Assembly: GCA_951799445.1 (NCBI GenBank)
Contig: OX637290.1
Span: forward strand, 26,282,987-26,346,986
Direction: 5' to 3'
Length of the DNA stretch: 64,000 nucleotides
Origin: Pseudisothecium myosuroides
Lineage: Eukaryota > Streptophyta > Bryopsida > Hypnales > Lembophyllaceae
In this document: in pieces, positions 35,998 to 46,756 of the stretch
How positions within the stretch are numbered: position 1 is the stretch's first letter
How the letters are laid out: each line of letters begins with the position of its first letter
The notes under the pieces: generated by a model
What the model was told of the DNA's origin: nothing
Seen by the model: the letters and a program-made list of their open reading frames with translations, nothing else
Databases searched by the model: none
Translations under genes and position numbers: made by a program

Positions 35998-37231
35998 CAT
36001 AACATTCAGTAGCCTTCAGAGAGGCTGCCTTTTCCTCTCTGAAGTCCTCATCCACGACTTTCATCCCCACCTAATTTATGTAAGCTTCGGTACCGGGATA
36101 GTGACAGTACATTATGGTATGTTCCATTTTCTTTTCTTAATTTTAGGATTAGACATACAAATCATCAAATATTGTAGTGAAAGATGTTGGCAAAGATTCT
36201 AATGAATAATACACTAATGCCTTATTAATATTTGTAATCAATAACTTATTACCAGATTCAAAGTAAAAGATAACTCTATATAAACACATGGGGTGGTAGG
36301 AGGTAGAGCAATCCATGTGGGATAAATAAATTAGAATTTGTAGATTCTCATGCACTCATAGTTAAGTCAAAAACAAAGAATTGTGTTAAAAGTAGAATTT
36401 CAGACCTCATTTAGGCATAGTAAAATAACTTTTTTCAAAAAACTTTAAACTAAAAATAGTTTTTAAATGAAGATAAGTTTCACCTCCAAAAATCCTTTTG
36501 GGATTTTGAATCTCCAATCAAAAATTATGAATAAAATTCGGAGAGGGGTTGGAATGGATTTTTAAATGACTTTGTAGAAAATATCCATTAAAAGTCTGCT
36601 CCAAAATTTATTCATAACTTTTGATCGAAGATTCAAAATCCCAAACAGATTTTTGGAGGTGAAACTTATTTTCATTTAACAACTTTTTTTAGTTCAAAGT
36701 TTTTCAAAAAAAGTTATTTTACTATGCCTAAACGAGGTCTAAAATTCTACTTTTAACACAATTCTTTGTTTTTGACCTAACTATGAGTGCAAGAGAACCT
36801 ACAAATTTTAATCTATTTATCCCACATGGATTGCTCTACCTCCTACCACTCCATGTGGATATAAAGAGTTGTCTTCTCACTTTAAAAGTACAATGCACAA
36901 ATGGGTTTCAATTCAAAGTGAGGTAATTCTACAATAATATAGAAATCAATACTCTCAATGAATCCATTAGCATTTTGTTTAAAGTTCCTATTGTTTTGTA
37001 TTCAGTTCTACTTGGAAATTTTTAATTTTCCACTACTTCAGTGTACAGTCGCGGTGCGGGCTCGAAGTTTAGTTCTAACAAATATTGACAATTGTCCACA
37101 CGAAATCAGTAGTTACTGATATGGTGCGGAATATATTGCACCATTTCATCCCTCAGATGAAATGGTGTGGTATATTCCACACCATTCCGTTCGGGGGAGG
37201 GCAGAGCCAGTGACTGCTACTGAATGTTATG
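35998..37231. mobile_element. foldback TIR element P1
   Basis: The ends CATAACATTCAGTAGC and CTACTGAATGTTATG are inverted repeats 1,234 bp apart. Inside, 36255-36890 is a long imperfect inverted repeat with arms of about 300 nt centred near 36575. Near the right end, 37115-37190 forms another strong hairpin whose arms are each nearly palindromic (GGTGCGGAATATATTGCACC). P2 (39133) and P3 (50370) share the ends. No target duplication is obvious and no transposase is present. Confidence 0.75.
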
Positions 37232-37865
37232 CTATTCTTGAATTTGCAATTGTAATAAACTTATTGCAAAATTTCAATGACGTCATTGAGGTTTAAACAT
37301 ATGTCTCTTTTTCAAGAATATAGATGATAAGGTGACCATTGTTATGACATGAATGAAATTGCAAGTAGCATTACATATTTACTATTATAGATGACTCCAT
37401 TGTAGACAAAATGGTTGCCGTACCCCCACATGATGGATAAACTGGACCGACCATTGCACTACCCAAATTTTATCAATAAAATTTCAAACCAAAACCTTCA
37501 AATTCCTTTTGAAATTAATCATGGATTCAATATCATTGATTTTTACATGATTTTCTTTCTTCTATGAGTTTAATATTTAATATCCTTACAACAAAAAATT
37601 TAAAAATGAAATCATGCTACTAGTTTTTTTATCAATGTAAATTTTTTGTAGAGCTAGGTTTTGAAATACTAAAGTTATATTTTTTTTCTTAAATCTTGCA
37701 TGCTTTCTTTGCAACACACAATTTTCTTTGTAAAGAAGAAAATTTTGAACCTTGTATTATAAAAATGTTACAAAACTAACCCGATCATCTGAAAAAATGA
37801 ATGCATGATATTGATTGTTTTGTTGCAAATTGAGATTCTTAATAAATAGATGAAAACGACCTTTA
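37232..37865. other. intergenic DNA, no gene seen
   Basis: AT-rich stretch between P1 and A4 with no recognisable feature. Confidence 0.45.
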
Positions 37866-39041
37866 TTAACCCCTAAAGGACCATTGTCCCTTTGGGGGAC
37901 AAATGCGTTTCCGGGCAGGTACCTACGGACTGAAATTTTGTCTTGATTTTTTGAAACTTTTTTTGGAGATAGAAAAAATGATAAGCTTTGTGGGAATATA
38001 GTTTTTTTCACAATCAATGCCCGGGAACAACAATTATGACCAAATAAGCTCAAAATAGGGGATGGCGGCAGCCCGGGCATCCAAAAAAATTGGAAAAAAT
38101 TTGATTTTTTTTAATATATATTTTTTTCTCATAGATTATATTTTTTTCTATCTTGAAAGCTTTGATTCATTTCATTTGGAATTGTTTTGAGAAAGTTATG
38201 GACATTCTTGTTTTTTAGGCAGTTAGAGCATCTTCTTGAAAAAAAATAACTTGTAGGGTTCATTTCTGAATGCAATTTTTTTTTTTTTCAATTTTTTTCT
38301 TACATGGTCTGATTTATTTGCTAGATAAATCTCACCATTGGGATTAGTGCATTTTAATTCCATTTAAAATATATTAATACTTTAGATTTTCTTTCTATCT
38401 CGTACCTACTTCTATTTAACAATTTTTTTAAGAATGATAATTAAGTTTTTTTGAATATTTTTTTTTCCTAGATTCTCAACTCAATTCTCCACTATAAAGA
38501 TTTAAAGCTCAAAACTCTGTAGTGCAAAAATTTTAAGTTAAAAATGTTCAAAGTCAAAAAATCTAGTCCTGCAATGTGCTGAAAAACTTGTTTTTTTCAC
38601 TTTAAACGCAGATATCTTGCAATTTATGTGGTCAAAAATTCTGAAATTTTTTCCACACACTTTCATACTAGTTAGGTGTAAGATCCTATGGTTAGATGTG
38701 AAAAAAAAAACAATTTTCAATTTTTTTTACTCTTTGCTATAGATATGGCAGTTTTGAGTATGCCACATTTAACTACTTCTAGACTTTCAAGTGAATTCTG
38801 GACAATGCACCTCAAGGGCTCCAGATGATTATCTCTCAATGTTTGTATATATCTCTTGATGTTTGCATAGATCTTCCGATGTTTTGTATAGATCTCCTAA
38901 TGCATTTGGAGATCTCCAGATGAATATCTCCCAATGATTATCTCTCGATGTTAATTCTGGACCCTTCGAAAGTCCAGAAGTAGTTAAATGTGGCATGAGT
39001 GTTTTTTGGCAGAAAAAAGGCCTTGGTCCTTTAGGGGTTAA
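37866..39041 (+). mobile_element. TTAA-bounded element A4, carrying C1
   Basis: It starts TTAACCCCTAAAGGACC and ends GGTCCTTTAGGGGTTAA. The A-type hairpin CATTGTCCC...GGGGGACAAATG follows the left end. Element C1 interrupts the right part. Without it the length is about 935 bp, the same as A5 and A7. Confidence 0.9.
38760..38996. mobile_element. TIR element C1 inserted in A4
   Basis: The ends ATGCCACATTTAACTACTTC and GAAGTAGTTAAATGTGGCAT are inverted repeats flanked by GAGT on both sides. A3 has the uninterrupted TTTTGAGTGTTTT at the same place, so the 4-bp duplication is confirmed by an empty site. The interior holds degenerate direct repeats of GATGTTTGNATAGATCTC type. Confidence 0.85.
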
Positions 39042-39132
39042 ATGAATCTAGGGCCAGGAGCCTTGATTGGTGAAATTAAAAAGTTTTTCTAAAGTTGGGG
39101 CTTGTATTCTCATTCTTTTGCAATAAAGGATT

Positions 39133-39945
39133 CATAACATTCAGTAGCCTTCAGAGAGGCTGTTTTTTCTTCTTTGGAGTCCTCATCACTACAAGAAAAA
39201 GGGGTGTTTTAAGTGAGTTTTTAAGTATAGTCCTAGACACATGATTTTAAGTAATGACCTTTAAGGAGATTTTCAGCAAAATTTTACTTAAAACATATGT
39301 ATTTTAAGTAAAATTTTGCTGAAAATCTCCTAAAAGGTCATTATTTAAAATCATGTGTCTAGGACTATACTTAAAAACTCACTTAAAACACCCCTTTCTC
39401 TTGTAATGCATCCACGAAATTCATCCTCACATAAATAATGTAAGCTTGGGTACTGGGATAGTGGCAATACATTATGGTATGTTCCATTTTCTTTTGTTAA
39501 TTTTAGGACTAGACATACAAATCAACAAATATTTGTGGAAAAAGATGTTGGCAATGAATCCAATGAGTAATGCAATATAAGCATGTGCCATCAATAACTT
39601 ATTTTGGATTTTCAAGGGAAAAGACAACTCTCTATATATACACATGGGGTGATAGGAGGTAGAACAACCTATGTGGGATAAATAAATTAGAATTTGTAGT
39701 TTTTCAAGCACTCATAGTTAAGTCAAAAATATAAATAGTATTTAAAGTAAAATTTTAGACCTCATTTCGTAGAATAACTTTTCTTAAAAAACTTTGAACT
39801 AAGAAAAGTTGGTAAATGAAGATGAGTTTCACCAACAAAAATCCGTTTGGCATTTTGAATCTCCAATCAAAAGTTATGAACAAATTTCAGAGAGGATTTC
39901 TAAAAATGTTAAAGAAAATGTCCATTCCAACCCCTCTCTCAAGTT
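39133..39945. mobile_element. truncated foldback element P2
   Basis: It starts CATAACATTCAGTAGCCTTC like P1 and follows P1 through the AGGAGGTAGAACAACC and TAGTTAAGTCAAAAA blocks, then stops soon after the centre of the inverted repeat. The right terminus was not found. A CACTA foldback MITE is inserted near the left end. Confidence 0.7.
39187..39408. mobile_element. CACTA-type foldback MITE
   Basis: The left end CACTACAAGAAAAAGGGGTG is the classical plant CACTA terminus and the right end is its near reverse complement ending TGTAATG. The whole 222 bp is an almost perfect hairpin with arms of about 105 nt. CAT flanks both sides, and P1 has the uninterrupted CCTCATCCACG, so the 3-bp duplication typical of CACTA elements is confirmed by an empty site. 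Confidence 0.9.
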
Positions 39946-40138
39946 CCCTTTTATTTGTGTCTAAAAAAAAGGGGGGGGGTCCTATGAAATCAAAGTTTGA
40001 TTCAGTACAAGTTGTTTTTATATGGGTATTCCTATCCTATTATCTTTTGCTGCTGCAAACTTCAAAAAGATGGAAGGAATCCATCACAGGTGACATAAGA
40101 ATAGTTATAATCGAAATAAAACCCAGTTTTGTATAGGG

Positions 40139-40400
40139 CAATGCTCAAGAAGGAGGGTTTTTTGGGAAATAACGGGCCAACAAGGAGGGCGGAGAGCGAC
40201 GAGGAAGCCTGTTATTTCCCAAAACGCCCGACGACGAGGAGCCATTGCACAATGTAAATCACAAGCAGAAGGATGAGAAATTGAGGATGAGTAATCCGTA
40301 ATGCCCGATTACGCAAGAAAACCTGCGCAATTGGGCATTACGCTGCAGAAGCCTCCCAGGAAATGAACAGGGAATTTCCTGGGAGTGGTTTACGATTGTA
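40139..40400. repeat. cluster of three GC-rich hairpins
   Basis: Hairpin 1 pairs CAATGCTC...GGGAAATAACGGG with CCTGTTATTTCCC...GAGCCATTG (40140-40246). Hairpin 2 pairs CGTAATGCCC with GGGCATTACG (about 40299-40343). Hairpin 3 pairs CTCCCAGGAAAT with ATTTCCTGGGAG (about 40354-40386). The cluster is richer in GC than its surroundings and its elements do not match the other repeats here. Confidence 0.65.
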
Positions 40401-42186
40401 CAACTCTTTCCTACTAATGAGTACATTTCCACCCCATTTTCACGTGGTTTCCCAAATTCAGAAAGTTTTGAGGAACCTGTAACTTAAGTTATGTAGAGTG
40501 TGGCATGTTCGACGTTTTTCCTTTTGCCCCATACCCCAGGGGCATTTCCAGGTAAACAAAGGCGATGAGGACATCCAACCACTGTACCAAGTGCAACACT
40601 GGGTCCCATATATGATAAGTTACAGTCCGATCACTTTACTTCAAAGTGTTTTTTTTTTCTTTCTTGAAATACCTGGACAATTTCCATAAAAAGTTTTTTC
40701 AAAGTGTTTCATGCAAGGAACCAAGTACAGAAAAAGGGAAGGGGTTGGTGCAAATGCGACCAGATGACGGACACAAATTCTTACTCTATATGATTTATTT
40801 AGGCTTCTTGTACTCCAAGTTGGTCAGGACAGTGAGTTGTTCGGGTGGGTCAAAGTCTCACAGATCAATGGCGATGCAGTCTTGCTACTCAGCCACCCAA
40901 ACAAAAATGGGGCATTCCATACCATACATCCGTCACTATCCTCGCATTGTTTATCAACAAGGCAGAGGAGGACCATTGCCTGGTTATTACTAAGGTAGAT
41001 CAAACTATTACCAAACACATTTGCTATTTACTTACCTTCCTTTGAGGAGCTATTTGACAAATCAAGTATTTTTTAAGAGATTGAGAAGTTTGAGAGAAGT
41101 CATTTGCAAGCAAAATCAAGACATTCGGACAAAAAATGAATTTTTTCATTCAAAGTTTGTTGGAACAAAGTTGGTAAAGCGTCAGTAGACCCATGCTACA
41201 CTACACTACATGTTGACATGTCCCTTCCCTAAATGCATCATCATGATGCTAAAGGAATCCAAAAAATTGTGGTAATGGGTGACTAATGGCATTGGTTGTT
41301 CTACCTTATACAACCTTACTATATCAATGTGCTCATCCTTGCCAGTACAATACAACTGAAGGCAAAGGACCATTGCTTGGTTATAATAAGGTAAAGGGAG
41401 GAGGTTTGTAAAGTGCTCAGGCTCTAACTAAAAGTGACCACCTTTTGAAATGTACATTGTTTGTACATTTTGTTTTCTCATTGCTTCAATGATGTACAAA
41501 TAGTGTACATTTCAAGAGGTGGGTCACGCTTTTAGTGACCACTGCATTTTAATCAGTCCCTTTGGAGGAGGCACCATTGGACTAGATTGCACCATTTCAA
41601 ATTAAATATCTACTTTTGCTAGATAAAAGTCATTTTTTTCCACCAATTTTTTTCCATTTATACTCCAAATGTGGATGTAGTTGCCAAATTTAGATTAAAA
41701 AAAAGTGTATGGATGTGATTGAAAAGTGTTTTTTGGTCCAAAAGGTGGATGAATGTAGAAATGCAATCCCTCATCAAATTTTAAGTGAGCACTCATCCTC
41801 GCAGCTTCTCAGAAAGGAAAAAAAAGGGGTCTAGTTTCAACTTCAAAAAATCATAACAAATTTCACGATGCTCTAAAAAATAGGGAACAACTTGGGTTTA
41901 GACACCAATTCCGTTTGTCTTTCAAGGAAATTTTACTGCAAAAAATATTGCAAGAAGTCAAGCATTCCCAAATTTGTTTCCAGCAAAAGTTAACTCTTAC
42001 ATGGGTGCTTTATAGACCTCCTACCTCACAACTTTATGTACTCATCTTCGATGGCTTAGACAGTAGAACTATCCCCAACAGACTCTTTATTCACGTTGGT
42101 CATAAATGACCAGAGTTACTCTTCTTCTTCTTCTACAGTACTCATCTTTGCCAATATGAGGCAGACAGAGGACCATTGTCTGGTTA
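40401..42186. other. repeat-derived DNA with a recurring short motif
   Basis: A segment reading GAGGACCATTGCCTGGTTAT at about 40967-40986 recurs near 41367 and 42168 with a few changes. Translated in the plus direction it gives DHCLV each time, once inside a 66-codon open frame (40845-41045). This could be relics of a duplicated exon or of a repeat; no known domain is visible. The 41380-42040 part is a diverged relative of 24480-24830. Confidence 0.35.
41428..41537. repeat. hairpin repeat Q1
   Basis: ACTAAAAGTGACCACC and GAAATGTACA on the left pair with TGTACATTTC and GGTGGGTCACGCTTTTAGT on the right around an AT-rich loop. Q2 at 24545 is a diverged copy. Confidence 0.6.
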
Positions 42187-42583
42187 GAGCATCCCCATAG
42201 CTAGACTCAGTAAAGCACTCATTTTGATTTGCATTTGCTTGAGCCCGGCCCATGTGTCCGCCATGTGCCCCACGGCTACATGGCCACACGGCTTGGCACA
42301 AGTCCCATAGTTCTAAATTTGCATCACTATAGCGCCACCTTGCATCTTTTAATCAATGCAGGGAAAACAAAAGCTTCCAACATTCCAAAAGTACCTCGGA
42401 AATTGCAAAAGGAGCCCAAATTGAGCCACAAGCAAGCTTCACCATTTGGCCGAGTCTTCATCAAATTTGACAGTGCCCAGCCATTTTTGAGCCACTTTTT
42501 GAGTCGCCGTGGGGCAATTAAAATGGCCGGCCCGGCCACCTCCCCGGGTTTGCATCAAATTATGAGGTGATGTGGGGATGCTC
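42187..42583. mobile_element. Harbinger-like MITE N2, TTA target duplication
   Basis: The ends GAGCATCCCCAT and TGTGGGGATGCTC are inverted repeats flanked by TTA on both sides (42184-42186 and 42584-42586). The interior is non-coding; a 113-codon open frame crosses it by chance. It inserted directly after one of the DHCLV-type motifs. Confidence 0.8.
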
Positions 42584-43304
42584 TTATCCCATGGTATGGC
42601 AAGCCTAGCACAACCAAAATGGAACTCTGCTGGACAAGCATTCAGTTCCTCCAGCCAAGGAAGGGGAATATTTCTAATTTTTTTACCACTGCCTGGGGAT
42701 TAATGAAAAAATTTGTCCAGTCCTCTATTTTGTGGGCAGTTGGTTTCATAATCATTCATGGCCTCCCCAAGCTAAAATCAATATATCTTTGATTCCAAAT
42801 ATTGCATGCCCTTAAAAAGTAATTAATCTATATCTTAAATGAGGTTGTTTTGTTTTGTTTGTTATGATGAGATCTTTGGAATTGTGCGTCCCCTAGTCGC
42901 ATTCTTGATACTTCCAAAAAGCAATCTGCAAGGAGGGGTGCACGGACTTTGTTTTGTGGCATTTAAACATATAGCAAAAAAGATATTGAATTTCAAAGTT
43001 TTTATGATTTTTATGATTTAAAAAATTAGAAAATTATTTTTACTTTTCTTTATTATATTGTGGCAACAACATTGGACACACTAGTGTTGTATGAAATAAG
43101 GGAATAAGTATACCCATAACCATCATTATGTATATACAATATTGTTGTTGTACATTTGAAGTCCCTAAATGTCAAATACTAATAATGTCAATTTATCTCG
43201 TTTCATTGGTTTTAAAAGAATGTACCTTATAATATGTTGAAGTTTGATAATGAAGGTAATAATTGTAAAACTGCAATGTTTCACACAGAATTGGTTTTAT
43301 TATA
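42584..43304. other. intergenic DNA, no gene seen
   Basis: AT-rich stretch between N2 and B2 with no recognisable feature. Confidence 0.45.
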
Positions 43305-44232
43305 TTAACCCCTAAAGTACCAAAGTCCCCTCGGAGGACACTTGGGATTTTAGGCAGGCTCGTGTGACTTGAAATTTTGACTTGATTTTTTGAAACTTTT
43401 TTTGAAGATAGGGAATCACATTAGCTTTCTAAAAATATAATTTTTTTTCAATTGGTGCCCATGAGCAAAAGTTATGCCATCCTAAAGCTAAAAAGCAATT
43501 CGGCAAGCAAGAAAAAAAAATACAAAGAAATGATTTTTTTTTTTTTTTTTTAATTTCCTTGAAGATCATGTTTTTGTCTACATCTGAAGCTTTGATTCAT
43601 TCTATTTGGACTCAGAATGAAAAAGTTTTGGACAACCTTGTTTTTCGGTCAATTTAAGCATCTTCAAAAAAAAAAAAACTTAAAGAATTCATTTTTGAAT
43701 GCAATTTTCAATTTTTTTCAATTTTTTTTTTGATAAGGTCAAGTTTGTTTGCAAGAACAATCCCACCATTGGGATTGTGGAGTTTTAATTCCATCTAAGA
43801 GCTATTAACAATTTAGTGTTTTGATCAATTTTGGACCTACTTGTACTTAACAATTTTTTTATATGTGAAAATCAAGTTTTGATATGCTGAAAATTTTCCC
43901 CCTGATTCTCAACTCAAATGTTCAACATAAAAAATTTTAACTTTATGGTGTGTAGTGCAAAAAAAATCTACAAATGGCCATCAAAGTCATCTGAAATTGC
44001 AGGAAACAGTTCAAAAGAACTTCTTTTTCCAACTTCAATTGCTAATATCTTCCAATCCGTACGGTCAAACTTCATGAAATTTTTACCACATGATTTGAGA
44101 CAAGTAAAATACAAAATCCTACCATTAAATTCTTAAAAAAAAGTTTTTTTTGGTTTAGGGAGTGATCGCAGCAGAAATGGCAGTTTTCAGTGGTTTTGGA
44201 GCCAGAAAATGCCTTGGTATTTTAGGGGTTAA
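43305..44232 (+). mobile_element. TTAA-bounded element B2
   Basis: It starts TTAACCCCTAAAGTACCAAA and ends TTGGTATTTTAGGGGTTAA; both ends carry TACC/GGTA where other copies have GGCCC, so the two ends match each other. The subterminal hairpin reads GTCCCCTCGGAGGAC. Non-coding, 928 bp. Confidence 0.9.
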
Positions 44233-45570
44233 TGAAGACTGTGCCAATATCCTAGTCACAACATAGTTGATTTTGATGCAATTTGTTTTTGATGGTTTTA
44301 TAATTGTATCCACCAATTTGGTATATCAAAAATTGAATATTGGTTTTGAGAGTAGATGACTAAAGTTAATAATACAACACAATTGACACATATTATGTAT
44401 TTTTAAAACAACTTAAACTGATATACAATATATAAGCAAGTCATAGTTGCCATGTCATAGTCTCATGATATGCACAATCAATGTTTTTGATAAATTTGGT
44501 ACTTTAAAAATAATCCTTCTTTATTGAGCATGTCTTAAAAATATAAAAGCTTATTTTTTCAATCTTTTTTCTTAAAGATTTAACTAGATTTTTCAATAGC
44601 TTTCCAAAACCACCAAATTTGTCAAAATCCAAGTCTACATGTACATGGGGGGGGGGTATTTGTAAGAAATAGTTGAAAATTTAATTTTTGTGTATTTTCA
44701 TTCCAAGCCTTTCTACAAGCCTTCTTATTGCATGATGATTGCAAAAATACCAATACTATTTTATATCACATGCTTCTAATACAAGTATTTTTTTGTCACA
44801 ATTTTTACATTATGTATTTGATAGACTTGAGATTCATAACAAAAGTAAATGATATTGTTCTAAGCTTTCATAGATTTTCTTAAAATATTTTTAAAAATAA
44901 ACTTGTAATAAACAATCTCCAATAAGATGTCTCAATTGCCATTTTGATGATTTTAGGTACTAGTTTTGATCCAAAAAAACACATTAACATTTGAAATTTG
45001 GGATTAGAGGTCAAAAAGTAGGATCACAAAGGCTAACCAAAGGATTTTCTAACATAATAAATCTTTGTCTAGCGCCTTTGCTCAAAATGTGATTCTTTTG
45101 AATCGATATAGAAATTTCAAAAAAGCAATTTGAGATGAAATTGGTTGAATAAAAGCCTCTTTAGATTGAAAAATATGGAAAATTCTTTTAAAAATTTAAA
45201 TGTTTATACTATTTTCTAAAAATATAAACCTCCAAATTTCCATTTTTTGATATTTTTCATTCTTGTAATTTGTACATATTTTTATTAATACTTTTTAGTC
45301 TTCAATTTTAGAATAATTATAATTTGTATTCTTTTTTATTTTGATTAAATATTATTATTATTATTATTATTATTTTAAAATAATTTTATTTATAGTATTC
45401 AAAAGCTTACAATATTCATTGTTGTGTTTTAAAATGCAACAAATGCAATAGATATTTTTTACAATTGCCAAACAACCATTTGCCACAAACTAGACTAAAG
45501 TTTTGGTGGTGCTTAAAAGAAAAGGCAAGAAATTATAGATTTTATTTCCTAAAGTCTCATTGGGCTCCCC
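44233..45570. other. intergenic DNA, no gene seen
   Basis: AT-rich; a TTA trinucleotide run lies near 45350-45375. No gene or transposon terminus recognised. Confidence 0.45.
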
Positions 45571-46506
45571 TTAACCCCTAAAAGCCCGTTGTCCCTTCGG
45601 GGGACAAATGCGTTTTCGGGCAGGTACCTACGGGCTGAAATTGTGTTCTGATTTTTTGAATTTTTTTTGGAGATAGAAAAACTGATAAGCTTTGTGGGAA
45701 TATAATTTTTTTCTCAATCGGTGCCCGGGAAAGAAAGTTATGACCAAATAAGCTGAAAACAGGGGACGGGGGGCAGTCCGGGCAGCAAAAAAAAAATGGA
45801 CAAAAATTTGAATTTTTTTTTTTAATATTTTTTTTCTCATAGATTATATTTTTGTCTATCTGGAAAGCTTTGATTCATTTCATTTGGATTTGTTATGAGG
45901 AAGTTATGGACATTCTTGTTTTTCGGGTAGTTAGAGCATCTTCTTGAAAAAAATAACTTGTAGGATTCATTTCTTAATGCAATTTTTGTAATTTTTCAAT
46001 TTTTTTTTTTGGAATGGTTTAGTTTACTTGCTAGAACAATCTCACCATTGGGATTAGTGCATTTTAATTCCATATAAGAGATATTAATATTTTAGATTTT
46101 CCTTCTATCTTGTACCTACTTCTACTTAACAATTTTTTTAAGGATGAAAATTAAGTTTTTTGGAGTTTCTTTTTTTTTCCTAGACTCTCAACTCAATTCT
46201 CCACTAAAAAGATTTAAAGCTCAAAACGCTGTAGTGCAAAAATTTTAAGTTAAAAATGTTTAAAGTCAAAAAATCTGGTCCCGCAATGTGCTGAAAAACT
46301 TGTTTTTTCCACTTTAAACGCAGATATCTTGCAATCTGTGCGGTCAAAAATTCTGAAATTTTTTCCACACATTCTCATACCAATTAGGTGTAAGATCCTA
46401 TGGTTAGATATGAAAAAAAAATTAATTTTTTTTTACTTTTTGCTATAGAATTGACAGTTTTCAGTGTTTTTTGGCAAAAAAAAGACCTTGGGCCTTTAGG
46501 GGTTAA
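45571..46506 (+). mobile_element. TTAA-bounded element A5
   Basis: It starts TTAACCCCTAAAAGCCCGTT and ends CTTGGGCCTTTAGGGGTTAA. The A-type subterminal hairpin GTCCCTTCGGGGGAC follows the left end. Uninterrupted 936 bp, so it serves as a reference copy for the A subfamily. Non-coding. Confidence 0.9.
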
Positions 46507-46659
46507 GAGACAAATGAAAGTTTGGACAAGGTCTTATGAATTCAAATTTTTTGAATTTTTGAGTTTTTTGAAAATAAAAAATAAAATAGTTTCTAAGAAT
46601 ATAATTTTAATAGCAATAAGTGTTGGGAGCAAATGCTATGCCCCCTTAAATTCAAAATG

Positions 46660-46756
46660 CTTGAGCGACAGCGACGGCAACGGCGACAACGACGGCGACA
46701 ACGGTGACCACGACCACGACAACCACGACTACGATGACAACAACAACAACAATAAT
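46660..46756. repeat. GAC/AAC-type trinucleotide repeat
   Basis: A degenerate trinucleotide tract (GCGACGGCAACGGCGACAAC and onward) drifts into ACAACAACAATAAT. The plus strand is almost free of T and the tract is much richer in GC than its flanks. It makes an open frame of Asp/Asn/Gly codons that should not be read as a gene. Confidence 0.8.
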
